From the NCBI GenBank assembly GCA_963714425.1, contig CAVQOI010000010.1, positions 186,001 to 250,000 on the forward strand: a stretch of 64,000 nucleotides of DNA, written 5' to 3'. The position numbers and the translations under genes were made by a program. Shown one piece after another: positions 36,392 through 44,200 of the stretch. The notes under the pieces were generated by a model. That model was not told the origin of the DNA, did not search any database, and saw only the letters and a program-made list of their open reading frames with translations. Positions within the stretch are counted from its first letter, which is position 1, and every line of letters begins with the position of its first letter. The stretch is from DATCYX01 sp963714425. GTDB taxonomy: Bacteria > Chloroflexota > Anaerolineae > Anaerolineales > UBA4823.

Positions 36392-37146
36392 ACTGAGAGA
36401 TGGCGTGCAGCAAGGGCTGCACCGATAATACCCGCTTCGTTGAGCATCTGTGCAGGCAAGACCTTGGCACGCACGCTCAGGTATGGCATGAATTTCTCGT
36501 GTTTTTTACTGCCGCCGCCCCCCAGGATAAAAACGTCGGGTGAGAATAAGCGCTCCAGCTCCAGCAGGTACTCGTTGAAGCGTTTTGACCAGCGCTTCCA
36601 GGAAAGCTTATCGCGCTGGCGGGCAGCATCGGAAGCGCGCAACTCAGCGTCTTTGCCATACATCTGGATGTGTCCCAGCTCGGTGTTTGGTACCAGCTGT
36701 CCATTGATAAAAAGCGCCGATCCCAGTCCCGTGCCGATGGTGATGACCAACACCACTCCCATACGTTCCTGGCCAGCTCCATAGGTCATCTCTGCCATGC
36801 CGGCAACATCTGCATCGTTGGCGACAATCACCGGACAGGCAAACCCCTCGGCTTTCAGTGCAGTGCTGAATAAGGAAGAAGCATCCACGCCTATCCATTT
36901 TTTATGGATGTTCGCAGCGCTGCGCACCAGCCTGTTTTGGACAACTGCCGGGAAGCCGCAGCCGATCGGCCCGTTCCAGGCGAAGTGGCTGGCTACTCGC
37001 ACGACGGCCTGCGCCACTGGCTCTGGCTTGGCAGAACTGGGGGTAGGAATCCGGAAGCGCGGCGCCAGGAGGGTGCCGCTATCCACATCCACAGGAGCAC
37101 CCTTTATGCCTGAGCCACCGATATCGATACCAAGGATTTCTTTCAA
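36388..37146 (-). CDS. ppgK: Polyphosphate glucokinase (ROK family)
   Basis: It phosphorylates glucose using polyphosphate and probably ATP, feeding glycolysis. The sequence has GIDIGGSGIKGAPVD, VANDADVAGMAEM with the catalytic Asp, ITIGTGLGSALF and NTELGHI, and the C-terminal FILGGGGSKKHEKF typical of PpgK. It lacks the zinc CxCGxxGC motif of other ROK kinases, as PpgK proteins do. Its 252 residues fit. It overlaps ridA by 4 bases upstream and the FIST gene downstream, placing it in a tight four-gene unit. Confidence 0.93.
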   Translation of the reverse strand: MKEILGIDIGGSGIKGAPVDVDSGTLLAPRFRIPTPSSAKPEPVAQAVVRVASHFAWNGPIGCGFPAVVQNRLVRSAANIHKKWIGVDASSLFSTALKAEGFACPVIVANDADVAGMAEMTYGAGQERMGVVLVITIGTGLGSALFINGQLVPNTELGHIQMYGKDAELRASDAARQRDKLSWKRWSKRFNEYLLELERLFSPDVFILGGGGSKKHEKFMPYLSVRAKVLPAQMLNEAGIIGAALAARHLSV

Positions 37147-37538
37147 CGCGCCTCCTCTAGGACTGCATCTGCTTCAATCTCGATAAGCATTTCGGGATCG
37201 ATTAAAGAGCGCACTTCGACCATAGTCGTGGTTGGCGGGTGTGCGGCGAACAGCTCGCCGTGCGCCCGCCCGAATTCTTGCCAGCGGGATATGTCAGTTA
37301 CAAACATACGCGTACGCACGATGTCCGGGAGGTCGGCGCCTAGGGCTTGCAAGGCGCGCTGGATGATCTCGAAGCAGCGCCGGGTCTGGGCATAGGCATC
37401 GCCTGGGGCGTACGTGCGACCCTCTTCGTCCACCGCGGCGGTTCCGGTGACATAGATCATATTGCCGGCGCGCAGGGCGCGGCAGTAACCTACCTCTGCC
37501 TCCCAGGGTGCGCCGGAATGCGCACGCTCAAACTTCAA
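37143..37538 (-). CDS. RidA family protein (YjgF/YER057c/UK114)
   Basis: This 131-residue protein has YCRALRAGNMIYVTGTAAVDE, FVTDISRW, and VEVRSLIDPEMLIEIEADAV, the RidA trimer fold with the conserved Arg contact in VRTRMFV. RidA enzymes hydrolyse reactive enamine/imine intermediates; this divergent subgroup may act on other substrates. Translation appears to start at TTG 37538 with GGAG about 10 bases upstream. The start codon abuts a short 7-base-period array (37538-37565), so the original start may have been altered. Confidence 0.88.
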   Translation of the reverse strand: MKFERAHSGAPWEAEVGYCRALRAGNMIYVTGTAAVDEEGRTYAPGDAYAQTRRCFEIIQRALQALGADLPDIVRTRMFVTDISRWQEFGRAHGELFAAHPPTTTMVEVRSLIDPEMLIEIEADAVLEEAR

Positions 37539-37565
37539 TATCCAGTCTCCAGCCTACAGTATATC
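37538..37565. repeat. Short 7-base-period array at the ridA start
   Basis: Heptamers ATATCCA, GTCTCCA, GCCTACA, GTATATC follow each other without a gap. It is the 5' leader of the ridA-ppgK-FIST-kinase unit and touches its start codon. Confidence 0.5.
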
Positions 37566-37644
37566 CGCAAACATAAATAATTGCATGCGCGGACGAAGGA
37601 GATCTTCCAGCCGTGGAACTACTGGCTGAATAATTTTAAGGGGA

Positions 37645-39060
37645 TTACACCCATCCAAACAATCTCGCTGCGCTGGCTGTGATGAAGGTTACCAGGAACG
37701 CCAACCCTAATGGCATCAGCGCGCCGATGGTGGCCCACTTGCGGCTGCGCGTTTCTTTGTAAATGGTCATGATGGTGGTTGCACACGGGTTGTGGAGCAA
37801 GGAGAAGAGCATCAGGTTCACAGCCGTGAGCAGCGTCCAGCCATGACCGCCCACCAGCAGTGCCCGTAAGCCCTCCAGCGAGGGCACATCCGTCATCATG
37901 CCCACCCCCATGTAGACCATCATCATGGTGGGCACGACGATCTCATTGGCTGGGATGGCGATGACGTATGCGAGCAGAATCACGCCGTCTAACCCGATGA
38001 GCAGCCCAAGCGGGTTCAAGAAATTAGCAACATGCTGCGCCATGCTTGTGCCACCCACGAAGATATTCCCCAGAATCCAGATGACTGCTCCAGCAGGCGC
38101 GGCGGTTTGGATGGCGCGCCACAGGACGAAGATGGTGCGGTCGATGAGCGAGGTGTACAGGATACGCCCGATATTTGGACGGCGATAGGGAGGCAGCTCG
38201 AGAGTGAAAGCTGACGCCTCACCCTTGAGCAGCGTGCGCGAGAGCCCCCAAGAAACCAGCAGGGTGAAGAATATGCCAATCAGCACCACGCCCACCACAG
38301 AGCCGGCAGCCGCAATCGAGGCAAATAGCGGGGGGAAGGCGGCAGCGACGAAGACGTTTGCCAGCATAATCAGGGTGGGGAAGCGCCCATTGCAGGGCAC
38401 GAAGTTGTTGGTCAGGATGGCGATCAGGCGCTCGCGTGGCGAGTCGATCACCCGCGTGGCAATCACGCCAGCGGCATTGCATCCGAAGCCCATGGTCATG
38501 GTGAGGGCTTGCTTGCCGTGAGCGCCGGCTTTCTTAAAGAGGAAATCCATGTTGAATGCCACGCGCGGCAGGTAACCCAGGTCCTCGAGGATGGTGAATA
38601 CTGGGAAGAAGATCGCCATGGGCGGCAGCATCACGCTCACCACCCAGGCCAGCCCACGGTACACTCCGTGCCATAGGAAGCCTGTGATCCACCAGGGGAT
38701 GCCCCAGACATCGAACAGTGCGGCAGCTCTCTCTTCAAACCAGAAGAGGCCTGTGGCGATCATCTGCGAGGGGATATTAGCGCCAGTGATGGTCAGCCAA
38801 AAGACGACCGCCAAGATGAGCGCCATGATTGGCAGGCCTAAGTATGGGGATGTGATTACCCGGTCGATGCGCTGGTCGAGATCCCAGCGGCGCTCGGATT
38901 TGACCTGCACAGCGCGCCGGGCGATTTGCTCTGCCTCAGTGTAGATCGAACGCACAGTCTCATCGCGGAAGCCTGCGCTCAGACTACGGCGCAGGGCTTC
39001 GGCGCGGGCGAGGACGTCGTTGGGTTCAATAGGTTTGGGTTGAAGATAGGATGTATCCAT
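37645..39060 (-). CDS. feoB: FeoB membrane part (ferrous iron permease, C-terminal half)
   Basis: This 471-residue protein holds the Gate and FeoB_C membrane segments. GFGCNAAGVIATRVID and FVPCNGRFPTLI contain the two Cys-bearing gate motifs of FeoB. Residues 1-75 are the end of the helical spacer that normally follows the G domain. It transports Fe2+ together with the separate G-protein encoded upstream. Split FeoB pairs exist in some bacteria. The gap to that gene (39061-39136) contains a 7-base-period array, and the two halves are in different reading frames. Confidence 0.9.
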   Translation of the reverse strand: MDTSYLQPKPIEPNDVLARAEALRRSLSAGFRDETVRSIYTEAEQIARRAVQVKSERRWDLDQRIDRVITSPYLGLPIMALILAVVFWLTITGANIPSQMIATGLFWFEERAAALFDVWGIPWWITGFLWHGVYRGLAWVVSVMLPPMAIFFPVFTILEDLGYLPRVAFNMDFLFKKAGAHGKQALTMTMGFGCNAAGVIATRVIDSPRERLIAILTNNFVPCNGRFPTLIMLANVFVAAAFPPLFASIAAAGSVVGVVLIGIFFTLLVSWGLSRTLLKGEASAFTLELPPYRRPNIGRILYTSLIDRTIFVLWRAIQTAAPAGAVIWILGNIFVGGTSMAQHVANFLNPLGLLIGLDGVILLAYVIAIPANEIVVPTMMMVYMGVGMMTDVPSLEGLRALLVGGHGWTLLTAVNLMLFSLLHNPCATTIMTIYKETRSRKWATIGALMPLGLAFLVTFITASAARLFGWV

Positions 39061-39065
39061 GGTTT

Positions 39066-39140
39066 TTATGTGTTATGTGTTTCAGTGTCCTGCGCTCCCA
39101 GGAAACATGGAACCAGGCACGTGACACCTAGGCACATTAT
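39066..39140. repeat. 7-base-period array between the two feoB halves
   Basis: TTATGTG, TTATGTG, TTTCAGT start the block; later GCACGTG, ACACCTA, GGCACAT, TATTGTG keep the same spacing. It fills the junction where full-length FeoB would be continuous. Confidence 0.55.
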
Positions 39141-39946
39141 TGTGTCCCTTCCAGGGCGATCTTGCGACTGAAACGCGTATCCGACCGGCGCTGGTTAGCC
39201 ACCAGCTCGGCGAGCTCACCGCTTTGCAGCGCTTGCTGTACGCGGGCATCACCATCCAGCAGGCGGATCGCCAGCCAGCGAGCGTTGGGCACACCTGGTG
39301 CCAGGCTTTCGATCATCGGCACGAGCTCGCTCACCGCTTGCTGGAATTCGGGGGTGCCCTCCACGCGCCGTGGTTTCGTGGGGCTATCCCCGTTGGTCAC
39401 GGCTTCTACCGCGCTGAGCAGGGCGTGGATGCCCTCGCTGGTACGGGCGGTTATGGGGATGGCTGGCACGCCCAGGTCGCGGGAGAGGCTGCGGGTATCG
39501 ACATCCAGCCCTTTGCGGTGAGCCTCATCCATCAGGTTGACAGCTACGACTACGCGGTCGGTGATCTCCAGCACCTGCAGCACCAGGTTCAGGTTTCGCT
39601 CCAATGCAGTCGCGTCGGTCACGACGATGGTGCAATCGGGCTGACCAAAGAGGATGAAGTCGCGCGCCACCTCCTCATCCTGGGATGCAGAGAGCAGCGA
39701 GTAGGTGCCCGGCAGGTCGACCAGCTTATAGCGCAGATTGTTATACTCGAAGCCACCCTCGGCGCGGGTCACGGTCTTGCCAGGCCAGTTGCCTGTGTGC
39801 TGTCGCAGGCCGGTCAGGGCATTAAACAGGGTGGATTTGCCTGTGTTAGGGTTGCCCGCCAGAGCTACCACCCGGTCAAATTTATCCAATTTCAAGCCCA
39901 TCTGGGCAAGATGTACGTTTGCAGGGCAATTATCACAATCATCCAT
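39137..39946 (-). CDS. feoB: FeoB G-protein part (N-terminal GTPase half)
   Basis: This 269-residue GTPase drives iron uptake with the membrane half encoded downstream. G1 is GNPNTGKSTLF, G3 is DLPGTYSL, G4 is NLMD and G5 lies near ITARTSEG. The C-terminal 90 residues form the helical GDI-like region (ARWLAIRLLDGD). A Cys pair at the N-terminus (DDCDNC) is unusual and may bind metal or a cluster. The protein ends where the membrane part of a normal FeoB would begin. Confidence 0.92.
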   Translation of the reverse strand: MDDCDNCPANVHLAQMGLKLDKFDRVVALAGNPNTGKSTLFNALTGLRQHTGNWPGKTVTRAEGGFEYNNLRYKLVDLPGTYSLLSASQDEEVARDFILFGQPDCTIVVTDATALERNLNLVLQVLEITDRVVVAVNLMDEAHRKGLDVDTRSLSRDLGVPAIPITARTSEGIHALLSAVEAVTNGDSPTKPRRVEGTPEFQQAVSELVPMIESLAPGVPNARWLAIRLLDGDARVQQALQSGELAELVANQRRSDTRFSRKIALEGTQ

Positions 39947-39960
39947 AGATTAGTGCTCCG

Positions 39961-40078
39961 GTGTCAAGTGTCATGTGCTAAGTTCCAAGTTCCAGGTTTC
40001 AAGTGCGGGGTGCGAAGTCAGATTTCCAAAGATCCAGGATACACTTTCAACCTTCAACCATCAACCTTGAACTATTAA
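39961..40078. repeat. Two 7-base-period arrays, one coding for a protein C-terminus
   Basis: Block one (39961-40023): GTGTCAA, GTGTCAT, GTGCTAA, GTTCCAA, GTTCCAG, GTTTCAA, GTGCGGG, GTGCGAA, GTCAGAT. Block two (40044-40078): CTTTCAA, CCTTCAA, CCATCAA, CCTTGAA, CTATTAA. Block two is read on the minus strand as the last residues (about SSRLMVEG) and stop of the DtxR-FeoA protein. Confidence 0.8.
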
Positions 40079-41087
40079 CTGGTTTTACCCAGATGTGCTG
40101 TGCCTGCTCCCGGCGCAGGGCGATGAGTGTACCGCGCACGCGATAGGCGCGCGGGTCGCCAGCAAAATTGCGCATCTCTGGGAGCAGGTGCGCTCCGGGC
40201 GTCATGCCAAGATCCAGCAGGCGGCGGCGGGTGAAGCCCTGGCAAGCCTCATCCAGCTCGATGATCTCCGCCTCGGTTTTATCCGGCAGCTCCGAAAGCG
40301 GCATCACGCCGGACCGGGGCTGTGCTACCTGAGGCAGCGGGCTTAGATATATGTTGGCGGCTACTGCTGGAGCCAGGCGGTACTCGTTCTCACCGTCGCT
40401 GAACACCAGCCGTTCCGGGGTAGTCTCGAGCACGCGCACTATCTGCCCGAGGCGCAGCCCTTCTGCCAGGATCTGGTCGTATGCCAGCGGGGGCTCATCC
40501 TCTAAATGGGCGATACGCCCTGAGTCGCCTAGAGACCAGGCTGTCAGAGGTACCGCCTGGGGAACCACCATTTCGCCGTCGCGGTTGGGGATGGGGTCGC
40601 CGTGAGGATCCAGATCGGGATAGCCCAACGAAGCTGCCAGGTTGTCGATCTGCTCGGGAGACATGCCGTGCTCACGGCGCTCGGCTTCCGAGTGAATCTT
40701 GCCCAGCGGCAGGCGGGCTTCATCCGCCAGGTAGCGTTCCCACAGGCGGTGGGCGCGCACTACCTGCAGCGCCCAGCGAGTGCCTTCTGGGGTCAGGCGC
40801 AGGCCTCCGGCGTGCGATTGCAGCAGGCCCTGCGATTCCAGTTGGGTCACCAGGCGCATGAGGTCAGTTTCGTAAAGGTGTAAAACGCCTGCCAGCGCCT
40901 CAAGCGAAGCATAGCGCCTTTCTTGCTCCTGCTTGAGCAGGAATTTGAGGGCATCTTCGGTCAACTCTCTCTGCCCGCTGGGGCTGTTGATACGCCAGCG
41001 TGCCAGCAACCCGCGGTGTGGGTGAAAGATTGCCGCAAGCAATAAGGCGAAGAAAAGACTTAAGGCGATGGTTACTAAAGTGTTCAT
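40047..41087 (-). CDS. Membrane-anchored DtxR-like and FeoA fusion protein
   Basis: This 346-residue protein starts with one membrane span (residues 5-22). A DtxR-type winged helix follows (about 38-100, TEDALKFLLKQEQE and HLYETDLMRLVTQLESQGLL), then the metal-binding dimerisation domain (105-165, HRLWERYLAD, AERREHGMSPEQI). A C-terminal FeoA/SH3 domain ends it (about 265-340, MPLSELPDKTEAEI and RRRLLDLGMTPGA). A membrane anchor is odd for a transcription factor; it may act as a membrane metal sensor or supply FeoA function to the split FeoB. It overlaps the next regulator by 4 bases. Its last residues are encoded by a 7-base array. Confidence 0.85.
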   Translation of the reverse strand: MNTLVTIALSLFFALLLAAIFHPHRGLLARWRINSPSGQRELTEDALKFLLKQEQERRYASLEALAGVLHLYETDLMRLVTQLESQGLLQSHAGGLRLTPEGTRWALQVVRAHRLWERYLADEARLPLGKIHSEAERREHGMSPEQIDNLAASLGYPDLDPHGDPIPNRDGEMVVPQAVPLTAWSLGDSGRIAHLEDEPPLAYDQILAEGLRLGQIVRVLETTPERLVFSDGENEYRLAPAVAANIYLSPLPQVAQPRSGVMPLSELPDKTEAEIIELDEACQGFTRRRLLDLGMTPGAHLLPEMRNFAGDPRAYRVRGTLIALRREQAQHIWVKPVNSSRLMVEG

Positions 41088-41758
41088 CTGATCTCCACGA
41101 AAACCTGTTGGGTTACCGCAGGACCGAGCACTCGTATCTCTCCTGCCACCTCCAGGCGCAGATTCCCATCGAAAGAGGAATGGTCCAGCACGAAAAGCTC
41201 CGCCTGGGGGGTGATCCCGATGGATTGCAAGTAGCGCAGCAAGGCAGGGTCATCATTGCGCACGCGCTGTACCGTGGCGCTTTGACCGGGACGCACCTCG
41301 TCCAGGGGAACCAGCAATTCGGCTGGCAGATCCAGGTCGCGGCTGGGGATGGGATCACCGTGCGGGTCGTGGCGTGGATCGCCCAGGGAGAGGGCAATTC
41401 GCTCTTCAAGCTCCTCGGAGATGACGTGCTCCAGGCGGTCGGCCTCGGCGTGCACCTCATCCCAGGGGTAGCCCAGCGTATCGTGCAGGAAGAGCTCCAG
41501 CAGGCGGTGGTGGCGGATGACCTCCAGAGCCACGCGCTCGCCTTCGGGTGTCAGCTCGACGCCGTGATGCTTGCGGTACTCCAGCAAAGGAGGGTCGTTC
41601 GATGCCAGGCGCTTGAGCATGCCGGTTACGGAAGCTGCCTTCACGCCCATGTGCTCGGCGATGGCGTTTGTGGAGGCGCGTTCCTCGGACTGGGTGATCT
41701 CATAGATTGTCTTTAAGTAGTCTTCTATGGCTTGGGTCAGGTTTTCTCGAGACATCAC
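41084..41758 (-). CDS. DtxR/MntR family metal-dependent transcriptional regulator
   Basis: This 224-residue iron- or manganese-dependent repressor has the DNA-binding winged helix LTQAIEDYLKTIYEI ... TNAIAEHMGVKAASVTGMLKRL in residues 7-50. The metal and dimer domain includes HHRLLELFLHDTLGYPWDEVHAEADRLEHVIS-like residues (about 82-115; Glu and His ligands). A C-terminal SH3/FeoA-like domain follows. It is probably the regulator of the promoter/operator at 44037-44084. Mn versus Fe selectivity cannot be decided. Confidence 0.92.
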   Translation of the reverse strand: MMSRENLTQAIEDYLKTIYEITQSEERASTNAIAEHMGVKAASVTGMLKRLASNDPPLLEYRKHHGVELTPEGERVALEVIRHHRLLELFLHDTLGYPWDEVHAEADRLEHVISEELEERIALSLGDPRHDPHGDPIPSRDLDLPAELLVPLDEVRPGQSATVQRVRNDDPALLRYLQSIGITPQAELFVLDHSSFDGNLRLEVAGEIRVLGPAVTQQVFVEIR

Positions 41759-41770
41759 TCACATCCCTTA

Positions 41771-42967
41771 TTACTTGATCAACAACCCGGTCACCCACAG
41801 CAGCAGCATGCCGGCGACAACGCCTGAGAATACGGTAAAAGGCATGGGCTGGCGGGCTGTGTCTCTCTGGATCAGCTTGGCGATCTCGTAAACGACTTCG
41901 AAGATCGCGCCGGTGCCCACCGCAAGAAAGAGCACCGCCAGAGTGGGGTTGGGGGCGAAGCCGCCGATCCAGGCGCCCAGGATGGCAGGTGCGCCGCCCA
42001 CCAATCCCATCAGCGCCAGGGCGCCAACGCCGGGCCGGTCGCGCAGCACCGGGGCGATGATACCCAGCCCTTCGGTGATGTTCTGGATAATGAAGCCGAC
42101 CACCAGGAAGGCGCCCAGGGCGATCTCGCCCACGTTGTAGGCCGCTCCGATCGCCAGCCCCTCGCCCAGATTGTGGAGACCAATGCCAATAGCGATCATG
42201 TATGCCAGCGACAGGCGCTGGTCGGCTTCGCTCTTGCCGGTGGATGCCTGGCGGCGAGAGATGGCGTCGAGCAGGAAGAAAGTCGCCACGGCGCCGATGC
42301 CCACCAGGCCGATTCCCTGCAAGGGAGATGGCACTACATTGGCCTGCTCCAGGGCTTCAGCCAGGGTGTCCAGCCCAAGGAAAACCAGTAATCCAGCAGT
42401 GAGCGCCAGCAGGAAGACCATCCAGCGCCGCCCGAGCTGGCGCAAGGCAGGGAACCAGAACAGCCCAAGGTAGACGGGGATAACGCCCACGTACAGCCCG
42501 ATCAGGGTGAAGCTCCAGAAGGTGCGGCTGGTGGGCTGGGGGGTGGTAAATGCTACCGGGATTTCCGCCTCGAAGGCGATAGCGTTGGTGGTGAACATCG
42601 TGACGCCGTAAGCCTCTCCATACGACCAGTGATAATCCAGGTGTAGGCGCGCCTCAGACAGGCGCGGGATCGTGGCAGAGGGGGTGACACTGAAAGGCCA
42701 GATGGCCTCGTTAATAACTACCTGGGCGATAGTCACGTCCTCAGGACCGGCGTTGCGCAGGTGCAGGTCGATGCCCCCTGGCGTGAGTACGGTGCGCTCA
42801 ATGGTGATATCTTCTACCGGCGCGGGGGAGGATAGCTGCAAGCCTCCGCCGGTGCCCAGGAAAAGGGCGATCACCCCGCCCAATGCGATCAGCGGCAGCA
42901 CCAGCAGCACGGCTGTGGTCAGGTTGAATGATTTTGATTTACGCTCCGAGACTTTACTTTCGCTCAT
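41771..42967 (-). CDS. ZIP family metal transporter with extra extracellular domain
   Basis: This 398-residue protein has a first membrane span (about 17-40), an external beta-rich domain (45-145) and then seven or eight spans. HNLGEGLAIGAAYN and IIQNITEGLGIIAP hold the ZIP metal-path residues (H, N, E; and N, E). ZIP proteins bring Zn, Fe or Mn into the cytoplasm. Its place between a multicopper oxidase and DtxR regulators favours Fe or Mn. It begins 9 bases after the oxidase stop. The external domain is not a normal ZIP part and could receive metal from the oxidase. Confidence 0.88.
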   Translation of the reverse strand: MSESKVSERKSKSFNLTTAVLLVLPLIALGGVIALFLGTGGGLQLSSPAPVEDITIERTVLTPGGIDLHLRNAGPEDVTIAQVVINEAIWPFSVTPSATIPRLSEARLHLDYHWSYGEAYGVTMFTTNAIAFEAEIPVAFTTPQPTSRTFWSFTLIGLYVGVIPVYLGLFWFPALRQLGRRWMVFLLALTAGLLVFLGLDTLAEALEQANVVPSPLQGIGLVGIGAVATFFLLDAISRRQASTGKSEADQRLSLAYMIAIGIGLHNLGEGLAIGAAYNVGEIALGAFLVVGFIIQNITEGLGIIAPVLRDRPGVGALALMGLVGGAPAILGAWIGGFAPNPTLAVLFLAVGTGAIFEVVYEIAKLIQRDTARQPMPFTVFSGVVAGMLLLWVTGLLIK

Positions 42968-42976
42968 GATCTACCT

Positions 42977-44002
42977 CTAACTGATCACCTCAAAATTCCC
43001 CGTCCAGCCCAGCTCGGCGAACTCGGTATTGTGGGCATGGAACATATACAGCCCGGGGAACTTGTAGCTGAACTCCAGGATGCCTCGTTGCGCCTGTGTC
43101 TGCATGATCGTATCGGTGAACTCGCTGGGCGTCAGGCTGGTGCCGGTTGGGTAGTAGTTGAAAAAATTGGCGTGCAGGTGGAAGGAGTTGATCAGGTCGA
43201 ACTCCAGGATATTCACCAGGTACATGCGCACCGTCTCGCCCACGCGGATCTGGATGGGGTGCTTGTCGTAGTGGAAGGGGATGGTGTTGGCGGCGTAGAA
43301 GTCGTTGGCGTCGTCAAAGTCGACGTCGAAACCGTTCATCACCATCACCATCTCGCGGTCGACTGGGGGGCGGCCTCCCGGCGGGTCGATGATAAAGGCG
43401 CCATACAGCCCTTTGGCGATGTGGCGAGCCAGTGGGAAGGCATGGCAGTGATACAAATGCAGGCCGAAGGGCTCGGCGTCGAACTCGTAGACGAAGCTCT
43501 CGCCGGGCGGGATCACTCCCGGCCCGGTGGAGGGCACGCCGTCCATCTCGGCGGGGTGGATGCCGTGGAAGTGCATGGTGTGGGGATGCGTGCTGCCGTT
43601 GCTGAAGTGGATGCGGATGCGGTCGCCTTCGGTAGCGCGGATGGTGGGACCGGGGATGCGCCCGTTGTACGTCCAGGCGGGGTAGACGATGCCCGGCACG
43701 ACCTCGATGTCCTTGTTTACAGCGGCGATGCGGTACTCGCGCAGGGTCTGCCCGCTGGGCAGGGTGGAGACCTCGCCGTAGTCGAAGTCGGTCAGGATGT
43801 CGCTGGGGTTGAAGCCGTTTTTGGCGTGGTCGACCTCGCCCACCACCCCGGGCATGAGGTTGTGCCCTTCGTGGTCCATCTGGAGGAGGGGCGCAGCGGC
43901 GGCTTTGTGGCTGGTCTTGTTCAACAGGGCAGCCCCGCCGCCCCCCAGAAGGGTGAGCGCCCCAGCTCTCAGGAAGTTGCGTCGGGAAATGGATGGTTTC
44001 AT
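42977..44002 (-). CDS. Two-domain multicopper oxidase, Tat-exported
   Basis: This 341-residue exported oxidase begins SRRNFLRAGALTLLGGGG, a Tat signal. It has four His-x-His motifs for a trinuclear copper site: HFH, HCH in domain one, HLH and HAH in domain two. Type-1 copper is only in domain one: H in THPHTMHFHG, then YHCHAFPLARHIAKGLYG, aligned with the nitrite reductase segment CHxxxHxxxGM, but with Leu in place of the axial Met. This is a type-C-like layout. The Leu suggests a high potential, as in ferroxidases. Context supports Fe or Mn oxidation; nitrite reduction is less likely because the second-domain site is trinuclear. Confidence 0.85.
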   Translation of the reverse strand: MKPSISRRNFLRAGALTLLGGGGAALLNKTSHKAAAAPLLQMDHEGHNLMPGVVGEVDHAKNGFNPSDILTDFDYGEVSTLPSGQTLREYRIAAVNKDIEVVPGIVYPAWTYNGRIPGPTIRATEGDRIRIHFSNGSTHPHTMHFHGIHPAEMDGVPSTGPGVIPPGESFVYEFDAEPFGLHLYHCHAFPLARHIAKGLYGAFIIDPPGGRPPVDREMVMVMNGFDVDFDDANDFYAANTIPFHYDKHPIQIRVGETVRMYLVNILEFDLINSFHLHANFFNYYPTGTSLTPSEFTDTIMQTQAQRGILEFSYKFPGLYMFHAHNTEFAELGWTGNFEVIS

Positions 44003-44036
44003 ACAGATCTCCTACCGGTAAGTAAAAAATAATAAA

Positions 44037-44084
44037 TTTAGTATTAACTAAATAATATTTTAGTCTATAATCGGGATTTGTCAA
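44037..44084 (-). promoter_or_regulatory. Promoter with DtxR-like operator for the metal operon
   Basis: On the minus strand TTGACA (44084-44079), 16 bases, and TAAAAT (44062-44057) form a good promoter. Directly downstream lies TTTAGTATTAACTAAA (44037-44052), an inverted repeat TTTAGT/ACTAAA with 4 central bases that would cover the transcription start near 44050. AT-rich inverted repeats like this are the usual sites of DtxR/MntR proteins. AGGAG precedes the oxidase ATG. Confidence 0.75.
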
Positions 44085-44095
44085 GATGATAGAAT

Positions 44096-44121
44096 AATCC
44101 CCCTTCCAGTGAAGGGGGATT
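44096..44121 (-). terminator. C-run/G-run hairpin after gdhA
   Basis: Exact 11-bp arms (44096-44106 and 44111-44121) close the loop CAGT. It lies between the end of gdhA and the metal operon promoter and could terminate gdhA, though the T-run on that strand is weak. The arms resemble the C-run/G-run half of the composite elements. Confidence 0.5.
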
Positions 44122-44200
44122 GTGTTTTAGCACAGTTGGGGCACGGCGATAATGCTTCGATTGAAACAAAGCGATGTCTCGCAGCGCCTCTAAGAAATAT

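Noticed and set aside
42977..44002. Copper nitrite reductase (NirK)
   Set aside because: NirK has a type-2 site without the four HxH motifs; this protein has a trinuclear pattern and a Leu axial residue.
43031..44032. Plus-strand open frame of 333 codons opposite the multicopper oxidase
   Set aside because: The oxidase has all copper motifs and a Tat signal; the opposite frame is a GC-rich shadow full of Val/Asp repeats.
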